Part shown: piece by piece, positions 20,129-28,956 of the stretch | How positions within the stretch are numbered: position 1 is the first letter of the stretch | How the letters are laid out: each line of letters opens with the position of its first letter | Source: Achromobacter sp. HZ34 | Lineage (GTDB): Bacteria; Pseudomonadota; Gammaproteobacteria; Burkholderiales; Burkholderiaceae_B | Direction of reading: 5' to 3' | Assembly: GCF_002209485.1 (NCBI RefSeq) | Contig: NZ_NJIX01000007.1 | Location: forward strand, 1-64,000 | Length of the DNA: 64,000 nt | Program-made: the position numbers and the translations under genes | The notes under the pieces: generated by a model | Told to the model about the DNA's origin: nothing | The model's input: only the letters and a program-made list of their open reading frames with translations | Databases searched by the model: none

Positions 20129-21139
20129 ATGTTTTCCACGCTACTGCTGTTTTTTGCCGCCGCTGCCATCATCTATGTGGCCTGCGAGTATTTCGTCAAT
20201 GGTGTCGAGTGGGTCGGGCAGCGCCTGGACCTCGGCGCAACCGCCGTCGGCACCGTGCTGGCGGCCTTCGGCACGGCCTTGCCTGAAAGCGCCGTCACCT
20301 TCATGGCCGTGGCCTTCGGCGGTACTCCGGAACACAAGGACATCGGCGTGGGTGCCGCCATGGGAGGTCCGCTGGTGCTGGCCACGGTGGCGTACGCGGT
20401 GGTCGGCCTTGGCCTGATGCGGCAGCGCCGGCGCCAGCCCGCGGCAGAGTGCGTGACCTGTATGAACGCGGACCAGCGCAAGCTGGCTCGCGACCAGGGC
20501 TGGTTCATGGGCATCTTCGTCTTCAAGCTGGGTATCGGCCTGGTGGCATTTGCCTGGAAGCCGTGGTTGGGCTTTGCCTTCCTGGCGGCCTATGGCCTGT
20601 ATGTGCGGCGTGAATTGCTGGCCGATGACGAAGCGGCCGCCGCCGAGGATCTTGAGCCGCTCAAGCTGCGTCCGCGTGACGAGCGGCCCAGCCTGGGTTG
20701 GGCCTTTCTGCAGACTTTGCTGGCCCTGGCGGTGATCGCCGGCGCGTCGCGCGTTTTCGTGGCGCAGATCGAGGACATCGGCCAGATCCTGGGCCTGACG
20801 CCCCATGTGGCGGCATTGCTGCTGGCGCCCGTGGCCACCGAGCTGCCGGAGATCATGAATGCCTTGATCTGGGTGCGGCAGGGCAAGGAAAGGCTGGCCC
20901 TGGCCAATATTTCCGGCGCCATGATGATCCAGGCGACGATCCCCAGCGCCATGGGGATCATGATGACGCCCTGGCTGCTGGACGACACGCTTTTGGTCGC
21001 CGGCCTGTGCACCATGCTGTCGATCGGCCTGCTATGGCTGCGCTTCCGCCGCGAGAGCATGAACCTGCGGGCATTGTCGGCGGTGGGCGGCCTGTACGCC
21101 CTGTTCGCCGGCTATGTCGGCTGGCACCTGCATGTTTGA
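20129..21139 (+). CDS. Na+/Ca2+ exchanger-family cation antiporter
   Basis: The 336-aa membrane protein has about ten hydrophobic helices. The two inverted-repeat alpha motifs of the CaCA family are clear: GTALPESAVTFMAV near 50 and APVATELPEIMNAL near 235, each with the ion-binding acidic residue. A charged cytoplasmic loop (about 175-195) separates the halves. With a manganese-type riboswitch upstream, I infer Mn2+ (or Ca2+) export. The start at 20129 gives a hydrophobic first helix; the longer frame from 19778 would translate the riboswitch. A strong hairpin follows the stop. Confidence 0.85.
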   Translation: MFSTLLLFFAAAAIIYVACEYFVNGVEWVGQRLDLGATAVGTVLAAFGTALPESAVTFMAVAFGGTPEHKDIGVGAAMGGPLVLATVAYAVVGLGLMRQRRRQPAAECVTCMNADQRKLARDQGWFMGIFVFKLGIGLVAFAWKPWLGFAFLAAYGLYVRRELLADDEAAAAEDLEPLKLRPRDERPSLGWAFLQTLLALAVIAGASRVFVAQIEDIGQILGLTPHVAALLLAPVATELPEIMNALIWVRQGKERLALANISGAMMIQATIPSAMGIMMTPWLLDDTLLVAGLCTMLSIGLLWLRFRRESMNLRALSAVGGLYALFAGYVGWHLHV

Positions 21140-21148
21140 TGCATTGTT

Positions 21149-21180
21149 TCGCCTTCCTGACGGAAGGCGAAGGTTTCATT
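21149..21180 (+). terminator. Rho-independent terminator of the exchanger gene
   Basis: The arms tcgccttcc (21149-21157) and ggaaggcga (21162-21170) enclose a four-base loop. A T-rich run extends past 21180. It lies 10 bp after the exchanger stop. Confidence 0.85.
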
Positions 21181-21183
21181 TTT

Positions 21184-21290
21184 TTGGGGGATCCCCAAAT
21201 CCCCCCTGCGCGTGACGAGCGTAGGCACGGCGCGCCCGCGGCGCCCCGTGCGAATCCGGCGCAGGGGCGTTTGGGGGTGGAGCCCCCAAC
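21184..21290. other. Multi-hairpin GC-rich palindromic element
   Basis: Long imperfect arms (21193-21211 and 21259-21276, core cccctgcgc / gcgcagggg) enclose an inner hairpin (gcacgg 21225-21230 with ccgtgc 21246-21251). They are followed by a third hairpin (ttggggg 21271-21277 with cccccaa 21283-21289). It may be a dispersed intergenic element or a structured RNA. I cannot show other copies in this window. Positions 21291-21449 hold nothing else I can name. Confidence 0.5.
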
Positions 21291-21449
21291 TAAAACGATT
21301 CATCGCCCCAACGGAAGACGTCCCCGTTGCCGTGCATCGTGTCACCTGTTGTAGAACCTTGTTTTCTCACGCTTTTGCGGCGCTTTGTCCTTGTTCCTCA
21401 GGGCAAACCCGAGTAGACTGGTGACTTCTTCATATCCAGGGGTTGCTAC

Positions 21450-21557
21450 GTGAATACCGATTCCGGCGACAGTAGTAGTCGACCTAGTGTCGGCGTCGCT
21501 GCCTGACAGGGTTTACGCAGATTCACCTCTGCCGCGCCCTGTTCTTGCAGGGTGCGG
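21450..21557 (+). promoter_or_regulatory. Possible leader peptide followed by hairpin
   Basis: A GTG at 21450 opens a short frame of 18 codons (start MNTDSGDSSSR, end GVAA) that stops at 21506. Some 25 bp later, arms ccgcgccctg (21532-21541) and cagggtgcgg (21548-21557) form a 10-bp hairpin with one G-T pair. This resembles a translation-sensing leader, and it lies about 220 bp upstream of the small gene at 21780. No family was recognised; the call is a suggestion only. Confidence 0.3.
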
Positions 21558-21713
21558 TGTCTAAAGTTCTTCGCGAGGTCGTACGCAGTTTGTTGCGTGC
21601 CGCCAATCTTCATCTCGCGACGATATTCTTCCCGCGCCATTCCGCCTGAGTTCCCGCTTTGCCCGCCTGTGCTCTCGCTCGCATGTTCCATCTTGCGCGT
21701 GCGTGACACTCAC

Positions 21714-21740
21714 CAGGCTGGTCAGGCTGGTCAGGCTGGT
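21714..21740 (+). repeat. Three tandem 9-bp repeats
   Basis: Three exact copies of caggctggt lie end to end, 40 bp before the start of the small gene at 21780. Confidence 0.9.
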
Positions 21741-21779
21741 TATTGACGTATGCCATCCCGCTCGTGCGAGGAGGTCATT

Positions 21780-22115
21780 ATGCGTGTATTCGACTTGTTT
21801 CTTCGGCGTGCCGGTGTCGATCGACCGGCGGCGTTGGCTGACAGGCGCGCGAGTTCAAGGTTGACCGTGGTCTGTGCCCGCGAGGCACTCAGTGCCGTGC
21901 GCAAGCAGATTTGCCTGGACTTCAAGGCGGCCGGCCTGAGCGTGGCCCAGATGCAGGTGGACCAAGGCCGCGACAAGGCCATGGCGTCGGCTTGCATTAC
22001 GGTGAATTGCCCGCCAAATATGCGGAATGTTCTCATGACACAGGCCAGGCAACTGAGCGACAATCCGGCAATCCGTTCCGTACGTTTCGGAGACCAGCGC
22101 GCCGCCGTTGCATGA
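21780..22115 (+). CDS. Small soluble protein, possible MgtC-C-terminal-like ACT domain
   Basis: The 111-aa protein starts at an ATG preceded by GAGGAGG, a strong ribosome-binding site that decides the start over an ATG 30 nt upstream. Residues of about 25-105 alternate strands and helices (LTVVCAREALSAVRKQI, GLSVAQMQVD, ASACITVNC, NPAIRSVRFG). This pattern recalls the ACT-like C-terminal domain of MgtC/SapB proteins, but without the membrane part. No signal peptide or membrane helix is present. It follows a 640-bp non-coding stretch with several hairpins, so post-transcriptional control is plausible. The family link is tentative and the function unknown. Confidence 0.6.
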   Translation: MRVFDLFLRRAGVDRPAALADRRASSRLTVVCAREALSAVRKQICLDFKAAGLSVAQMQVDQGRDKAMASACITVNCPPNMRNVLMTQARQLSDNPAIRSVRFGDQRAAVA

Positions 22116-22174
22116 TGCCAGGCACATCGGCGGCGACCTCCGAAGCCGCCGAGTTGTTCATCTTCAGACGTTCG

Positions 22175-23377
22175 ATGCCGTTCAAACCAGCAGCGCGGAA
22201 GTCCGCAATGACCATCGCTCCGTTTATGCACGGAGCGGTTTTTTTTGCCTCGGCTGCCAGCTGTACGCTGCTCACCGGCGTCATGGCGGCACCCGCCCAT
22301 TGCGCCGAAAACAGCGGCGAAAGAAGCGGTGAAAACGCCGCCGCCGATAGCGCCGTCGTCACCATGTACGGCCTCATCGACCTTGGGGTAGGCAGCACCC
22401 ATGTGTCGGGCACCGGCACGCGCAATGGCCTGATCAATGGCGGGTTGGCCGATTCCGTCTGGGGCCTGCGGGGACAGGACGACCTGGGCTCGGGCTGGCG
22501 CGCGCTGTTCCAGCTGGAGACCGGCTTCAATCCCAGCAACGGCCAGATCGACGACCAGGACGGCCGGCTGTTCAACTATCAGTCCTGGGTGGGTTTCGCC
22601 CATGACGACTACGGGCGCCTGACCTTCGGTAGGCAATACACCATCGGCCAGGCCTTCGGCAATCAGCTGGAGCAGGGCGGCTGGAAAGACATGGGACTGG
22701 GTGCCACGTTCAAGGCGTCCGACAATTTCCAGTTCGACAACATGGTGAACTACGTGTCGCCAGCGGTCGCCGGCTGGACGCTGGGCCTGGGCTATTCGTT
22801 CGACGCGGCGAAGCCGGACGGCTATACGGCCAGCGCCAACAACCGGGCCTTCAGTGCCGGTCTCAAGTACGAGCAGGGGCCATGGCTGGCGGTGGCCACG
22901 TGGGATCAGATGCGGCTGGGCAATACCATCGGTACGCAGGCGCAGCCGCGTGCGGTGCAGTTGGGCGTGGCCTACGACTTCGAGGTCGTCAAGGTGGCGG
23001 TGGGGTGGACGCGGCAAAGCCATGGCTATGTCGGCCTGGACGGCAGTGACCCGGACGACCTGGGCGTGGCGGTGGGACCGCGGGCCTTCGTCGACGGCGG
23101 CCATGCGGACGCCTGGTTCCTGGGCGTGACCGTGCCGGTGGGCCAGGACAGCATCGTGCTGCAGTGGTCGCCGACGCGGCCGTCGTGGACCTGGGGAGAC
23201 GGGCAGCGGGCCCAAAGCGCCCAGTTGGGTACGCTGGGTTATATCCATCCGCTGTCGCCACGCACCACGCTGTACGGCTTCGTGGGCTATGCCTCGAACT
23301 ACACGCTGAATCAGCAGTTCGATCAGGACGGTGCGCACACCTCCCGAGTGATGGTGGGCATGCAGCACCGGTTCTGA
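22175..23377 (+). CDS. Gram-negative trimeric porin
   Basis: The 400-aa outer-membrane protein has a signal peptide with a basic n-region (KPAARKS) and hydrophobic core, cleaved near AHCAEN. The mature part is a beta-barrel of the Burkholderiales porin type: VTMYGLIDLGVG at its start, GLRGQDDLGSGWRALFQLE, the loop-3 region, and a terminal strand SRVMVGMQHRF that ends in phenylalanine for BAM recognition. It forms a general diffusion channel for small anions or solutes. ATG 22175 is preferred for the basic n-region; ATG 22208 is possible. It is preceded by the small ACT-like gene on the same strand, 59 bp away. Confidence 0.9.
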   Translation: MPFKPAARKSAMTIAPFMHGAVFFASAASCTLLTGVMAAPAHCAENSGERSGENAAADSAVVTMYGLIDLGVGSTHVSGTGTRNGLINGGLADSVWGLRGQDDLGSGWRALFQLETGFNPSNGQIDDQDGRLFNYQSWVGFAHDDYGRLTFGRQYTIGQAFGNQLEQGGWKDMGLGATFKASDNFQFDNMVNYVSPAVAGWTLGLGYSFDAAKPDGYTASANNRAFSAGLKYEQGPWLAVATWDQMRLGNTIGTQAQPRAVQLGVAYDFEVVKVAVGWTRQSHGYVGLDGSDPDDLGVAVGPRAFVDGGHADAWFLGVTVPVGQDSIVLQWSPTRPSWTWGDGQRAQSAQLGTLGYIHPLSPRTTLYGFVGYASNYTLNQQFDQDGAHTSRVMVGMQHRF

Positions 23378-23514
23378 GCCGGGCGGCCGCCGCAACGGCG
23401 CCCAGCGCAACGGCGCCCGGTCTACAATCACCCCCCAACGGGGCGCGTGTCGCGGCCCGGCGACGGGCCGTCGAACCTGGGCGGCCGTTCGTGGCCCGAT
23501 CGGCAAGGATCGTC

Positions 23515-24405
23515 ATGGAATCGTTGGACTGGCCCGACTGGCTCCTTTGGCTGGTGCCCTGGGAGTTTTCCCCCACATTGGTGGTCCTGTTCCTGGCCTC
23601 CGCGTACCTGTTCGTGCGCGGCGGGCGTACCCACAACGTCACCGGCGCACGCAAGGCCCTGTTCTGGACCGGCTGGATCCTGCTCTACCTGTCCCTGCAC
23701 ACCCGCCTGGACTACTACGCCGAGCGGATGTTCTTCATCCATCGCGCCCAACACCTCGTGCTGCATCACCTGGGTCCCCTGCTGCTGATGGGCGCGTTTC
23801 CCGGATCGGCCATGCGCGCCGGCCTGCCGCTGGCCTGGCGCAGCGCCTTGCGCCGCTTCAACGCCGGCGCGGCGGGGCGCCTGCTCATCGGCATCCTCAC
23901 CAACAAATACCTGGTTCCCGTGCTGTTCGTGCTCCTGGTGCTGGTGTGGCTGCTGCCGACGGTGCAGTTCTATTCCATGCTGGACTGGCGGCTCTACCGC
24001 CTGATGAACTGGTCCGTGGTGGTGAGCGGATTCCTCTACTGGAACCTGGTGCTGGACCGCCGGCCCAGTCCGCCGGCCGCCATGTCGCCGGGCGGGCGCG
24101 TGCTGTCGCCCATATTCACGATGGCGCCGCAGATGGTGGCGGGTGCCTATATCGCCTTGACCGAACGCGACCTCTATCCCTTGTTCGAACTGTGCGGCCG
24201 CGCCATCGCCATGCCGGCCCTGATGGACCAGAGCATAGGCGGCCTGACCATGTGGATCCCCGCCGCGCTGGTCGAGGTGGTCGGCTTGCTGGTCGCGCTG
24301 GGCACCCTCATGCGCCTGTCCGGCAAGCATCGCCTGCCACAGCGCAAACGCCGCCCCGCGACTACGCCGGCGGGGAAAAAGACAACGCGCCCGGCGGGCG
24401 CGTGA
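23515..24405 (+). CDS. ctaG: Cytochrome c oxidase assembly factor CtaG (caa3-type family)
   Basis: The 296-aa inner-membrane protein has seven or so helices. The histidine-rich helix MFFIHRAQHLVLHHLGPLLL near 75-95 and the later MAPQMVAGAYIAL region are hallmarks of the CtaG_caa3/YtkA-like family, which helps assemble the copper centre of haem-copper oxidases. This differs from the CtaG/Cox11 copper chaperone. The C-terminus is a basic tail. AAGGAT precedes the ATG at 23515. No oxidase genes lie nearby, so it acts in trans. Confidence 0.8.
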   Translation: MESLDWPDWLLWLVPWEFSPTLVVLFLASAYLFVRGGRTHNVTGARKALFWTGWILLYLSLHTRLDYYAERMFFIHRAQHLVLHHLGPLLLMGAFPGSAMRAGLPLAWRSALRRFNAGAAGRLLIGILTNKYLVPVLFVLLVLVWLLPTVQFYSMLDWRLYRLMNWSVVVSGFLYWNLVLDRRPSPPAAMSPGGRVLSPIFTMAPQMVAGAYIALTERDLYPLFELCGRAIAMPALMDQSIGGLTMWIPAALVEVVGLLVALGTLMRLSGKHRLPQRKRRPATTPAGKKTTRPAGA

Positions 24406-24421
24406 TCTTTGGATCCAGGGG

Positions 24422-24513
24422 CGGGCCTGCAGAGGTAAGCAGACCCATCGAGCAGGCCCGTTAAGCAGACTGGTAAAGCAGACCGGTAAAGCAGACCGGG
24501 TCCGCGGACCCGG
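24422..24513. repeat. Inverted repeat, three 13-bp direct repeats and a palindrome
   Basis: Between the convergent ctaG and galU genes, 9-bp arms (24422-24430 and 24452-24460) form a stem. Three copies of a 13-bp unit follow (starts 24461, 24474, 24487; taaagcagaccgg, the first with two mismatches). A perfect 18-bp palindrome, ccgggtccgcggacccgg, occupies 24496-24513. These may jointly act as terminators. Confidence 0.75.
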
Positions 24514-24537
24514 CAGGCGAACTCGCCTTGCCCCTGC

Positions 24538-25383
24538 TTATTCGTCGTCGGGCGTCAGGCCGTGGTATTTGCGGCCCAGTGCCACGGTGGCCTGGAACAT
24601 GCCGGACTTGTTGCCGCAATCGTAGCGGGTGCCTTCGTAGCGATGCGCGAAAACCGCGCGTTCGCGCATCAGCGAAGCGATGCCGTCGGTCAGCTGGATC
24701 TCGTTGCCGGCGCCCATCTTGGTCGAGCGCAGGTGGTCGAAGATTTCGGCTTCCAGCACGTAGCGGCCCACCACGGCCAGGGTCGAAGGCGCGTCGGCCG
24801 GCTCGGGCTTCTCGACGATGTGGGTGACGCGTTCAGTGCGGTCGTCCACGTGCGAGGCGGCCACGATCCCGTACTTCTTGGTTTCTTCGCGCGGCACGTC
24901 CTGCACGCCCAGCACGCTGCCGTCGTACTTGATGGCGGTATTGACCAGCTGCTTGAGCACGGGGGTATCGGCATCGATCAAGTCATCGGCCAGCACCACG
25001 ACGAAGGGCTCGTTGCCCACGGCGGGGGCGGCGGTCAGCACGGCGTGGCCCAGGCCCAGCGGGGCCGACTGGCGGATGTAGATGCAATTGACGCCGGCGG
25101 GCAGGATGCCGCGCACCATGTTCAACAGCTCGACCTTGCCCTTCTTTTCCAGATCGGATTCCAGTTCAGGGGCGGAATCGAAATGATCTTCGATGGCGCG
25201 CTTGTTTCGCCCCGTCACAAAAATCAGGTCAGTGATGCCCGCGGCGACAGCTTCCTCGACGGCATATTGGATGAGGGGCTTGTCCACAACCGGCAGCATT
25301 TCTTTTGGCATGGCCTTGGTTGCCGGCAGGAAACGGGTGCCCATCCCTGCAACGGGAAACACGGCTTTTCTAATAGGGCGCAT
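24538..25383 (-). CDS. galU: UTP-glucose-1-phosphate uridylyltransferase
   Basis: The 281-aa enzyme makes UDP-glucose from UTP and glucose 1-phosphate, feeding LPS, capsule and trehalose synthesis. The nucleotidyltransferase signature [20 protein letters not shown] is at residues 8-27, with [14 protein letters not shown] after it. The product-binding segments ([23 protein letters not shown]) are complete. Length is standard. It diverges from the protease gene with a 72-bp gap. Confidence 0.96.
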   Translation of the reverse strand: MRPIRKAVFPVAGMGTRFLPATKAMPKEMLPVVDKPLIQYAVEEAVAAGITDLIFVTGRNKRAIEDHFDSAPELESDLEKKGKVELLNMVRGILPAGVNCIYIRQSAPLGLGHAVLTAAPAVGNEPFVVVLADDLIDADTPVLKQLVNTAIKYDGSVLGVQDVPREETKKYGIVAASHVDDRTERVTHIVEKPEPADAPSTLAVVGRYVLEAEIFDHLRSTKMGAGNEIQLTDGIASLMRERAVFAHRYEGTRYDCGNKSGMFQATVALGRKYHGLTPDDE

Positions 25384-25455
25384 TGGAACCTCGAAGTGAT
25401 AATCCGATCTGTTAAAGGAAAGCAGTATATTGTTTGGCTCGACTATGATAATCGC

Positions 25456-26973
25456 ATGAAACGCTGGGATAAGACATTGCCACTTGGTTGGGTATGCAAG
25501 CCGTTAATCCTGTTGCTTAGTGCATCAGTGGCGGTTAGTGCGACCACGGCCGTTTTTGCTCAACCTGTTGGCCTGCCATCGATGGGTGCGGCGTCCGCCG
25601 CCGACCTTTCTCCTTACGTAGAAAGAAGCCTGGGCCAGGCCATCATGGCGGAAGGGCGGCGTGATCCCACGTATATCAATGACGCCGAGCTGAACCAGTA
25701 TCTAACTGCATTAGGCCGCAAATTAGCGCAATATTCACCGGGCACCGTGCCGGACATTGAACTCTTCGGTGTGCGTGATCCGGAGATCAATGCATTCGCC
25801 ATGCCTGGCGGTTTCATCGGCGTGAACACCGGCCTCATCGTTGCCACTGACAGCGAATCCGAATTGGCTTCGGTGCTGGCGCACGAAATCGGCCACGTCG
25901 TCCAGCGTCACATCGCGCGCGGCATGACCCAGCAGAGCCAGACCGGCGCCATCGCATTGGCATCGGTCGCCGCCGCGCTGCTGGCGGCGCTTGCCGGTGC
26001 GGGAGGCAATCTGGCGATGGGCGTGGCCGCATTCGGCCAGGCGGCCGCCATCGATCGCCAACTGGGTTTTTCGCGCGACGCGGAACGTGAGGCGGACCGC
26101 GCCGGCTTCCAGATGCTGACGGGCGCAGGCTTCGATCCCGCCGGCATGTCGCGCATGTTCGCCCGTTTGATGAACGCGTCGCGCTTGAACGAAGGCACGG
26201 GCGGAGGCGCATGGGCGTCGACCCACCCCCTGTCCATCGAGCGTATGTCGGACATCCAGAACCGGGTGCGCAATATGCCGGCCGTGCGGCATGTGGACAG
26301 CGACGATTATTGGTATTTGCGCGCCAAGATGCGGGTCATGCAGGGTCGGGATGCGCTAAGCCTGCGCAGTTCGTCGCAGCAGTTGCAGGACGAATCGCGC
26401 ACGGCGACGGGCCTGCGCCAGTCGGCCGCCTACTATGGCCTGGCCTACAGTGAACTACAGCGGGGCAACCTGGCCGCCGCCAGCAAGAACCTGGATCTGG
26501 CCAGTGCCGATGGCCGGACGTCGCCGGAGCTGGCCAAGCTGGGCATCGACCTGGCCTTCGCGCAGAAGGATGTGCCGCGTGCGCTGGCGCTGGCTGAAGC
26601 CGCCTGGAAGAAATACCCGGACCGCTATGCCATCGGCATGGCCTATGTGCAGGCGATGCAGAATGCCGGACGCCACGAGGCGGCCCAGGTGTTCCTGCGC
26701 GATCGCATCAAGCAGTGGGGCGCGGATGAGCCGGCCTTCTATCAAATGCTGGCGCAGAGTGAAGAAAGCACGGGTGACCGGGTTGGGGCGCGGCGCGAAA
26801 TGGCGCGCTACTACATCGCTGTCGGCGCCTTGCCCGCGGCTGAAGCGCAACTACGCCAGGCCCGCGACATCTCGCGGGATTTCTACGAGCAGTCGCAGAT
26901 CGATGTACAGATCAAGGAAGTCCGCGACAGCCTGGAAGAGCAGCGCCGCCTGCTGCAACGCTTCAAGAGTTAA
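25456..26973 (+). CDS. M48-family metalloprotease with TPR tail (BepA-like)
   Basis: The 505-aa periplasmic protein starts with a signal peptide (basic MKRWDK, hydrophobic core, AVFAQP cleavage site). The zinc motif HEIGH with the third ligand region [11 protein letters not shown] lies in the M48 domain (about 65-290). The C-terminal 200 residues are helical TPR-like repeats. BepA/YfgC proteins degrade or help assemble outer-membrane proteins such as LptD. The start at 25456 is fixed by the signal peptide; the longer open frame from 24562 is the antisense of galU. The -10-like TATGAT just before the ATG suggests a short leader. Confidence 0.9.
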   Translation: MKRWDKTLPLGWVCKPLILLLSASVAVSATTAVFAQPVGLPSMGAASAADLSPYVERSLGQAIMAEGRRDPTYINDAELNQYLTALGRKLAQYSPGTVPDIELFGVRDPEINAFAMPGGFIGVNTGLIVATDSESELASVLAHEIGHVVQRHIARGMTQQSQTGAIALASVAAALLAALAGAGGNLAMGVAAFGQAAAIDRQLGFSRDAEREADRAGFQMLTGAGFDPAGMSRMFARLMNASRLNEGTGGGAWASTHPLSIERMSDIQNRVRNMPAVRHVDSDDYWYLRAKMRVMQGRDALSLRSSSQQLQDESRTATGLRQSAAYYGLAYSELQRGNLAAASKNLDLASADGRTSPELAKLGIDLAFAQKDVPRALALAEAAWKKYPDRYAIGMAYVQAMQNAGRHEAAQVFLRDRIKQWGADEPAFYQMLAQSEESTGDRVGARREMARYYIAVGALPAAEAQLRQARDISRDFYEQSQIDVQIKEVRDSLEEQRRLLQRFKS

Positions 26974-27015
26974 GCGCCCTTTGGGAAAGGCCGGGTCTCC
27001 CGGTCCGCCAGTGTC

Positions 27016-27051
27016 GCCCCCTGGGGGGCCGCGCCACGCGCGGCAGGGGGG
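27016..27051. repeat. GC-rich cruciform-type intergenic element
   Basis: An outer stem ccccct (27017-27022) with aggggg (27045-27050) encloses an inner stem gccgcg (27028-27033) with cgcggc (27039-27044). It fills the gap between convergent genes. Elements of this general look are common between genes in Burkholderiales, as far as I recall; it may act as a terminator. Confidence 0.6.
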
Positions 27052-27055
27052 AGCC

Positions 27056-28156
27056 CTATAGCCCTGTTTCGAAGAAACGGCCCAGCCGTTGCGGCAGCCA
27101 TCCCAGGTGGGCCGGGAAGGCTCCCGTCGGGAAACCGGCATGGCCGCCGGTGGCCGGCTGGTGCAGCAGTACCGCGGCCGAGCAGTCCGCCGGGCCCGGC
27201 AAGGCCGGTTCGGGAAAGAAGGGATCGTTGCGCGCATTCAGCACCAGCGTCGGCACGGTGACACTGGCCAGCCAGGGCTTGCTCGACGCCCGCGTCCAAT
27301 AATCCAGGGCATTGCGAAAGCCATGCATGGGCGCGGTATAGGCATCGTCGAAGTCACGCAGATCACGCGCATGAGCGATACGCATGACGTCGATTGACCC
27401 CGGAAAGCGCCGCGCCTTCTCCAGCACCTTGTGCTTCATGGTGCGCAGGAAATAAGCGCTGTAGATGCGGCGATTGATGAAACCCTTGGACAGGCTGTTG
27501 CCGCCGGCCACCAGGTCGAGCGGCACCGAAATGCCGGCGCAGGCGCCCAGCCAGGCCACCTGTTCCTGCTGCTCGCCGATGTACTTGAGCAGGGCATTGC
27601 CGCCCAGCGATACCCCCACGGCATGCCAGCGGGCATGCGGCACGCGGGCGCGCACGCTGTTGAGCATGAAGCCGACCTCGTCCGAATCGCCCGAGTAGTA
27701 AGCGCGTGCCAGGCGATTGGGCACCCCCGAGCAACCACGGAAATGCGCGATGGCGACGATCCATCCCCGCGCACGGAAATGATGCGAGACCGATTGCGCG
27801 TAGCGGCTCATGCTGCCGCCTTCCAGGCCGTGGAACAGCACCAGGGCCGGTGTGCCCGCCGTCTGCGGCAGCGATGCCCAATCGGCGTCGTTGATCCAGC
27901 GGGCCGCGGCCGTCGGTGTACTGGCCACCGCGGGCGTGGCGATGCCGCCCTGGTTCTCGGGAGCTTTATGGGGGAACAGCCCCGGACCTGTCCAGTCGAA
28001 ATCGACAAAGTCGCCGTCTGGCGTCTCCACCCGCTCGCGCACGAAGGCGATGCGGTGGTACTGCGCCAGCGTGGCGGCATAGATGGTCTGGCTGTGGCCG
28101 TCGGGCAGCCAGGCGGGCACAGGGCAGGGCGTAGTATCCAGGCGAGCGTTTGCCAA
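27056..28156 (-). CDS. YheT-like alpha/beta-hydrolase
   Basis: The 366-aa protein belongs to the UPF0017/YheT group of alpha/beta-hydrolases. The N-terminal motif PAWLPDGHSQTIYA is characteristic. The nucleophile elbow GVSLGGN near 215, the acid in VLNARNDPFF near 322 and the histidine in GGHAGF near 350 complete a Ser-Asp-His triad. The HGLEGGS oxyanion loop lies near 110. No signal peptide is present. Homologues are esterases of unclear natural substrate. It runs in the same direction as the NTF2-like gene just upstream (15-bp gap), so the two may be co-transcribed. Confidence 0.87.
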   Translation of the reverse strand: MANARLDTTPCPVPAWLPDGHSQTIYAATLAQYHRIAFVRERVETPDGDFVDFDWTGPGLFPHKAPENQGGIATPAVASTPTAAARWINDADWASLPQTAGTPALVLFHGLEGGSMSRYAQSVSHHFRARGWIVAIAHFRGCSGVPNRLARAYYSGDSDEVGFMLNSVRARVPHARWHAVGVSLGGNALLKYIGEQQEQVAWLGACAGISVPLDLVAGGNSLSKGFINRRIYSAYFLRTMKHKVLEKARRFPGSIDVMRIAHARDLRDFDDAYTAPMHGFRNALDYWTRASSKPWLASVTVPTLVLNARNDPFFPEPALPGPADCSAAVLLHQPATGGHAGFPTGAFPAHLGWLPQRLGRFFETGL

Positions 28157-28171
28157 TGCGCGTCCGTTCTT

Positions 28172-28594
28172 CTAGTGCAGCATGTCGGGGACGTCGTGCA
28201 AGTCGAGCACGCCGGCCTCCGCGGGTGCCGGCGAAGCGTGGTGCATGACCATGCGCCAGCCGGTGGGACCCTTGTGATAAATGTTCGTCACGTAGCAGTT
28301 GGCGAACGGCGCATTGGGATGCTCCGATGTGGCGACCTGCTCGATCAGTACGTGGACGGCGCTCATCATGCTCAGCAAGACGAGCGGCCGCATGGGCCGC
28401 ACCCGCGCGGGCCCGTTGGACAGGATCTGGTGCCAGGATTCCTGTACGGCGCTATGGCCGACCACGCGCAGGCCGCCAGGATGGATGCAGACGATATCTT
28501 CATCGTCCGACCACACCTGCATCATGCGCACGGGATCGGCCTGCTCCAGGGCTTCGTAGAAGGCGTGTTCAGCTTCGTCGGGCGTGGCGAACAT
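28172..28594 (-). CDS. NTF2/SnoaL-like small protein
   Basis: The 140-aa protein has the cone-shaped NTF2-like pattern: an N-terminal helix (ATPDEAEHAFYEALEQAD) and ligand-pocket strands MMQVWSDDEDIVCIHPGG, SWHQILSNGPARV and GWRMVMHHASP. Members bind or isomerise small ligands; many are uncharacterised. The gene follows the zinc-finger gene by 59 bp and precedes the YheT-like hydrolase. No catalytic residue can be assigned with confidence. Confidence 0.75.
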   Translation of the reverse strand: MFATPDEAEHAFYEALEQADPVRMMQVWSDDEDIVCIHPGGLRVVGHSAVQESWHQILSNGPARVRPMRPLVLLSMMSAVHVLIEQVATSEHPNAPFANCYVTNIYHKGPTGWRMVMHHASPAPAEAGVLDLHDVPDMLH

Positions 28595-28653
28595 GAGCTA
28601 TCCAAAACAATGGGCCGCGGGGCGCGCGGCGCGCGTCGTCCGGCGCTGCGCGA

Positions 28654-28869
28654 TCAGTGGCCGTGGCCAGTGAGCACCGTACCGGGCTTGACCCGGTATT
28701 CAGCACCGCAATAAGGACAGCGGGCACTGCCGGTATGGGCGACGTCGAGGAAGACGCGCGGGTGCATGCTCCACAGCGGTGCCTTGGGACCGGGACAGAA
28801 GACGGGCAGGTCTTCCGCACCGACCTCGATGGTTTCGTGCTGGCGGGCGGTTGCGGCGGCGGCAGTCAT
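28654..28869 (-). CDS. Small CHCC zinc-finger protein
   Basis: The 71-aa protein has a Cys-x-n-His-x-n-Cys-x2-Cys pattern: C25 in VFCPGP, H36 in WSMHPRVFLDV, and CPYCGAEYRV at about 51-60. This is the zf-CHCC domain seen in the mitochondrial complex I subunit NDUFS6 and in short bacterial proteins next to ilvE. It lies 87 bp downstream of ilvE on the same strand. Confidence 0.85.
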   Translation of the reverse strand: MTAAAATARQHETIEVGAEDLPVFCPGPKAPLWSMHPRVFLDVAHTGSARCPYCGAEYRVKPGTVLTGHGH

Positions 28870-28956
28870 GTTGATTCCTGAATGTATTGAAGCAAGCGAT
28901 TGAGGGACGCGAGTCGCGCCCGTTGAAAAATTGCGGCCGGCGAGCGGCCGCGCCGG

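Noticed and set aside
21446-21709. Minus-strand 87-codon frame in the non-coding stretch
   Set aside because: No ribosome-binding site or domain; it overlaps the structured elements and lies opposite the leader-like frame.
21740-23506. Minus-strand frame of 588 codons across the porin
   Set aside because: It shadows the porin and the small ACT-like gene; no domain pattern, and composition matches antisense of GC-rich code.
24562-25455. Long N-terminal extension of the M48 protease frame
   Set aside because: It runs antisense through galU; the signal peptide fixes the true start at 25456.
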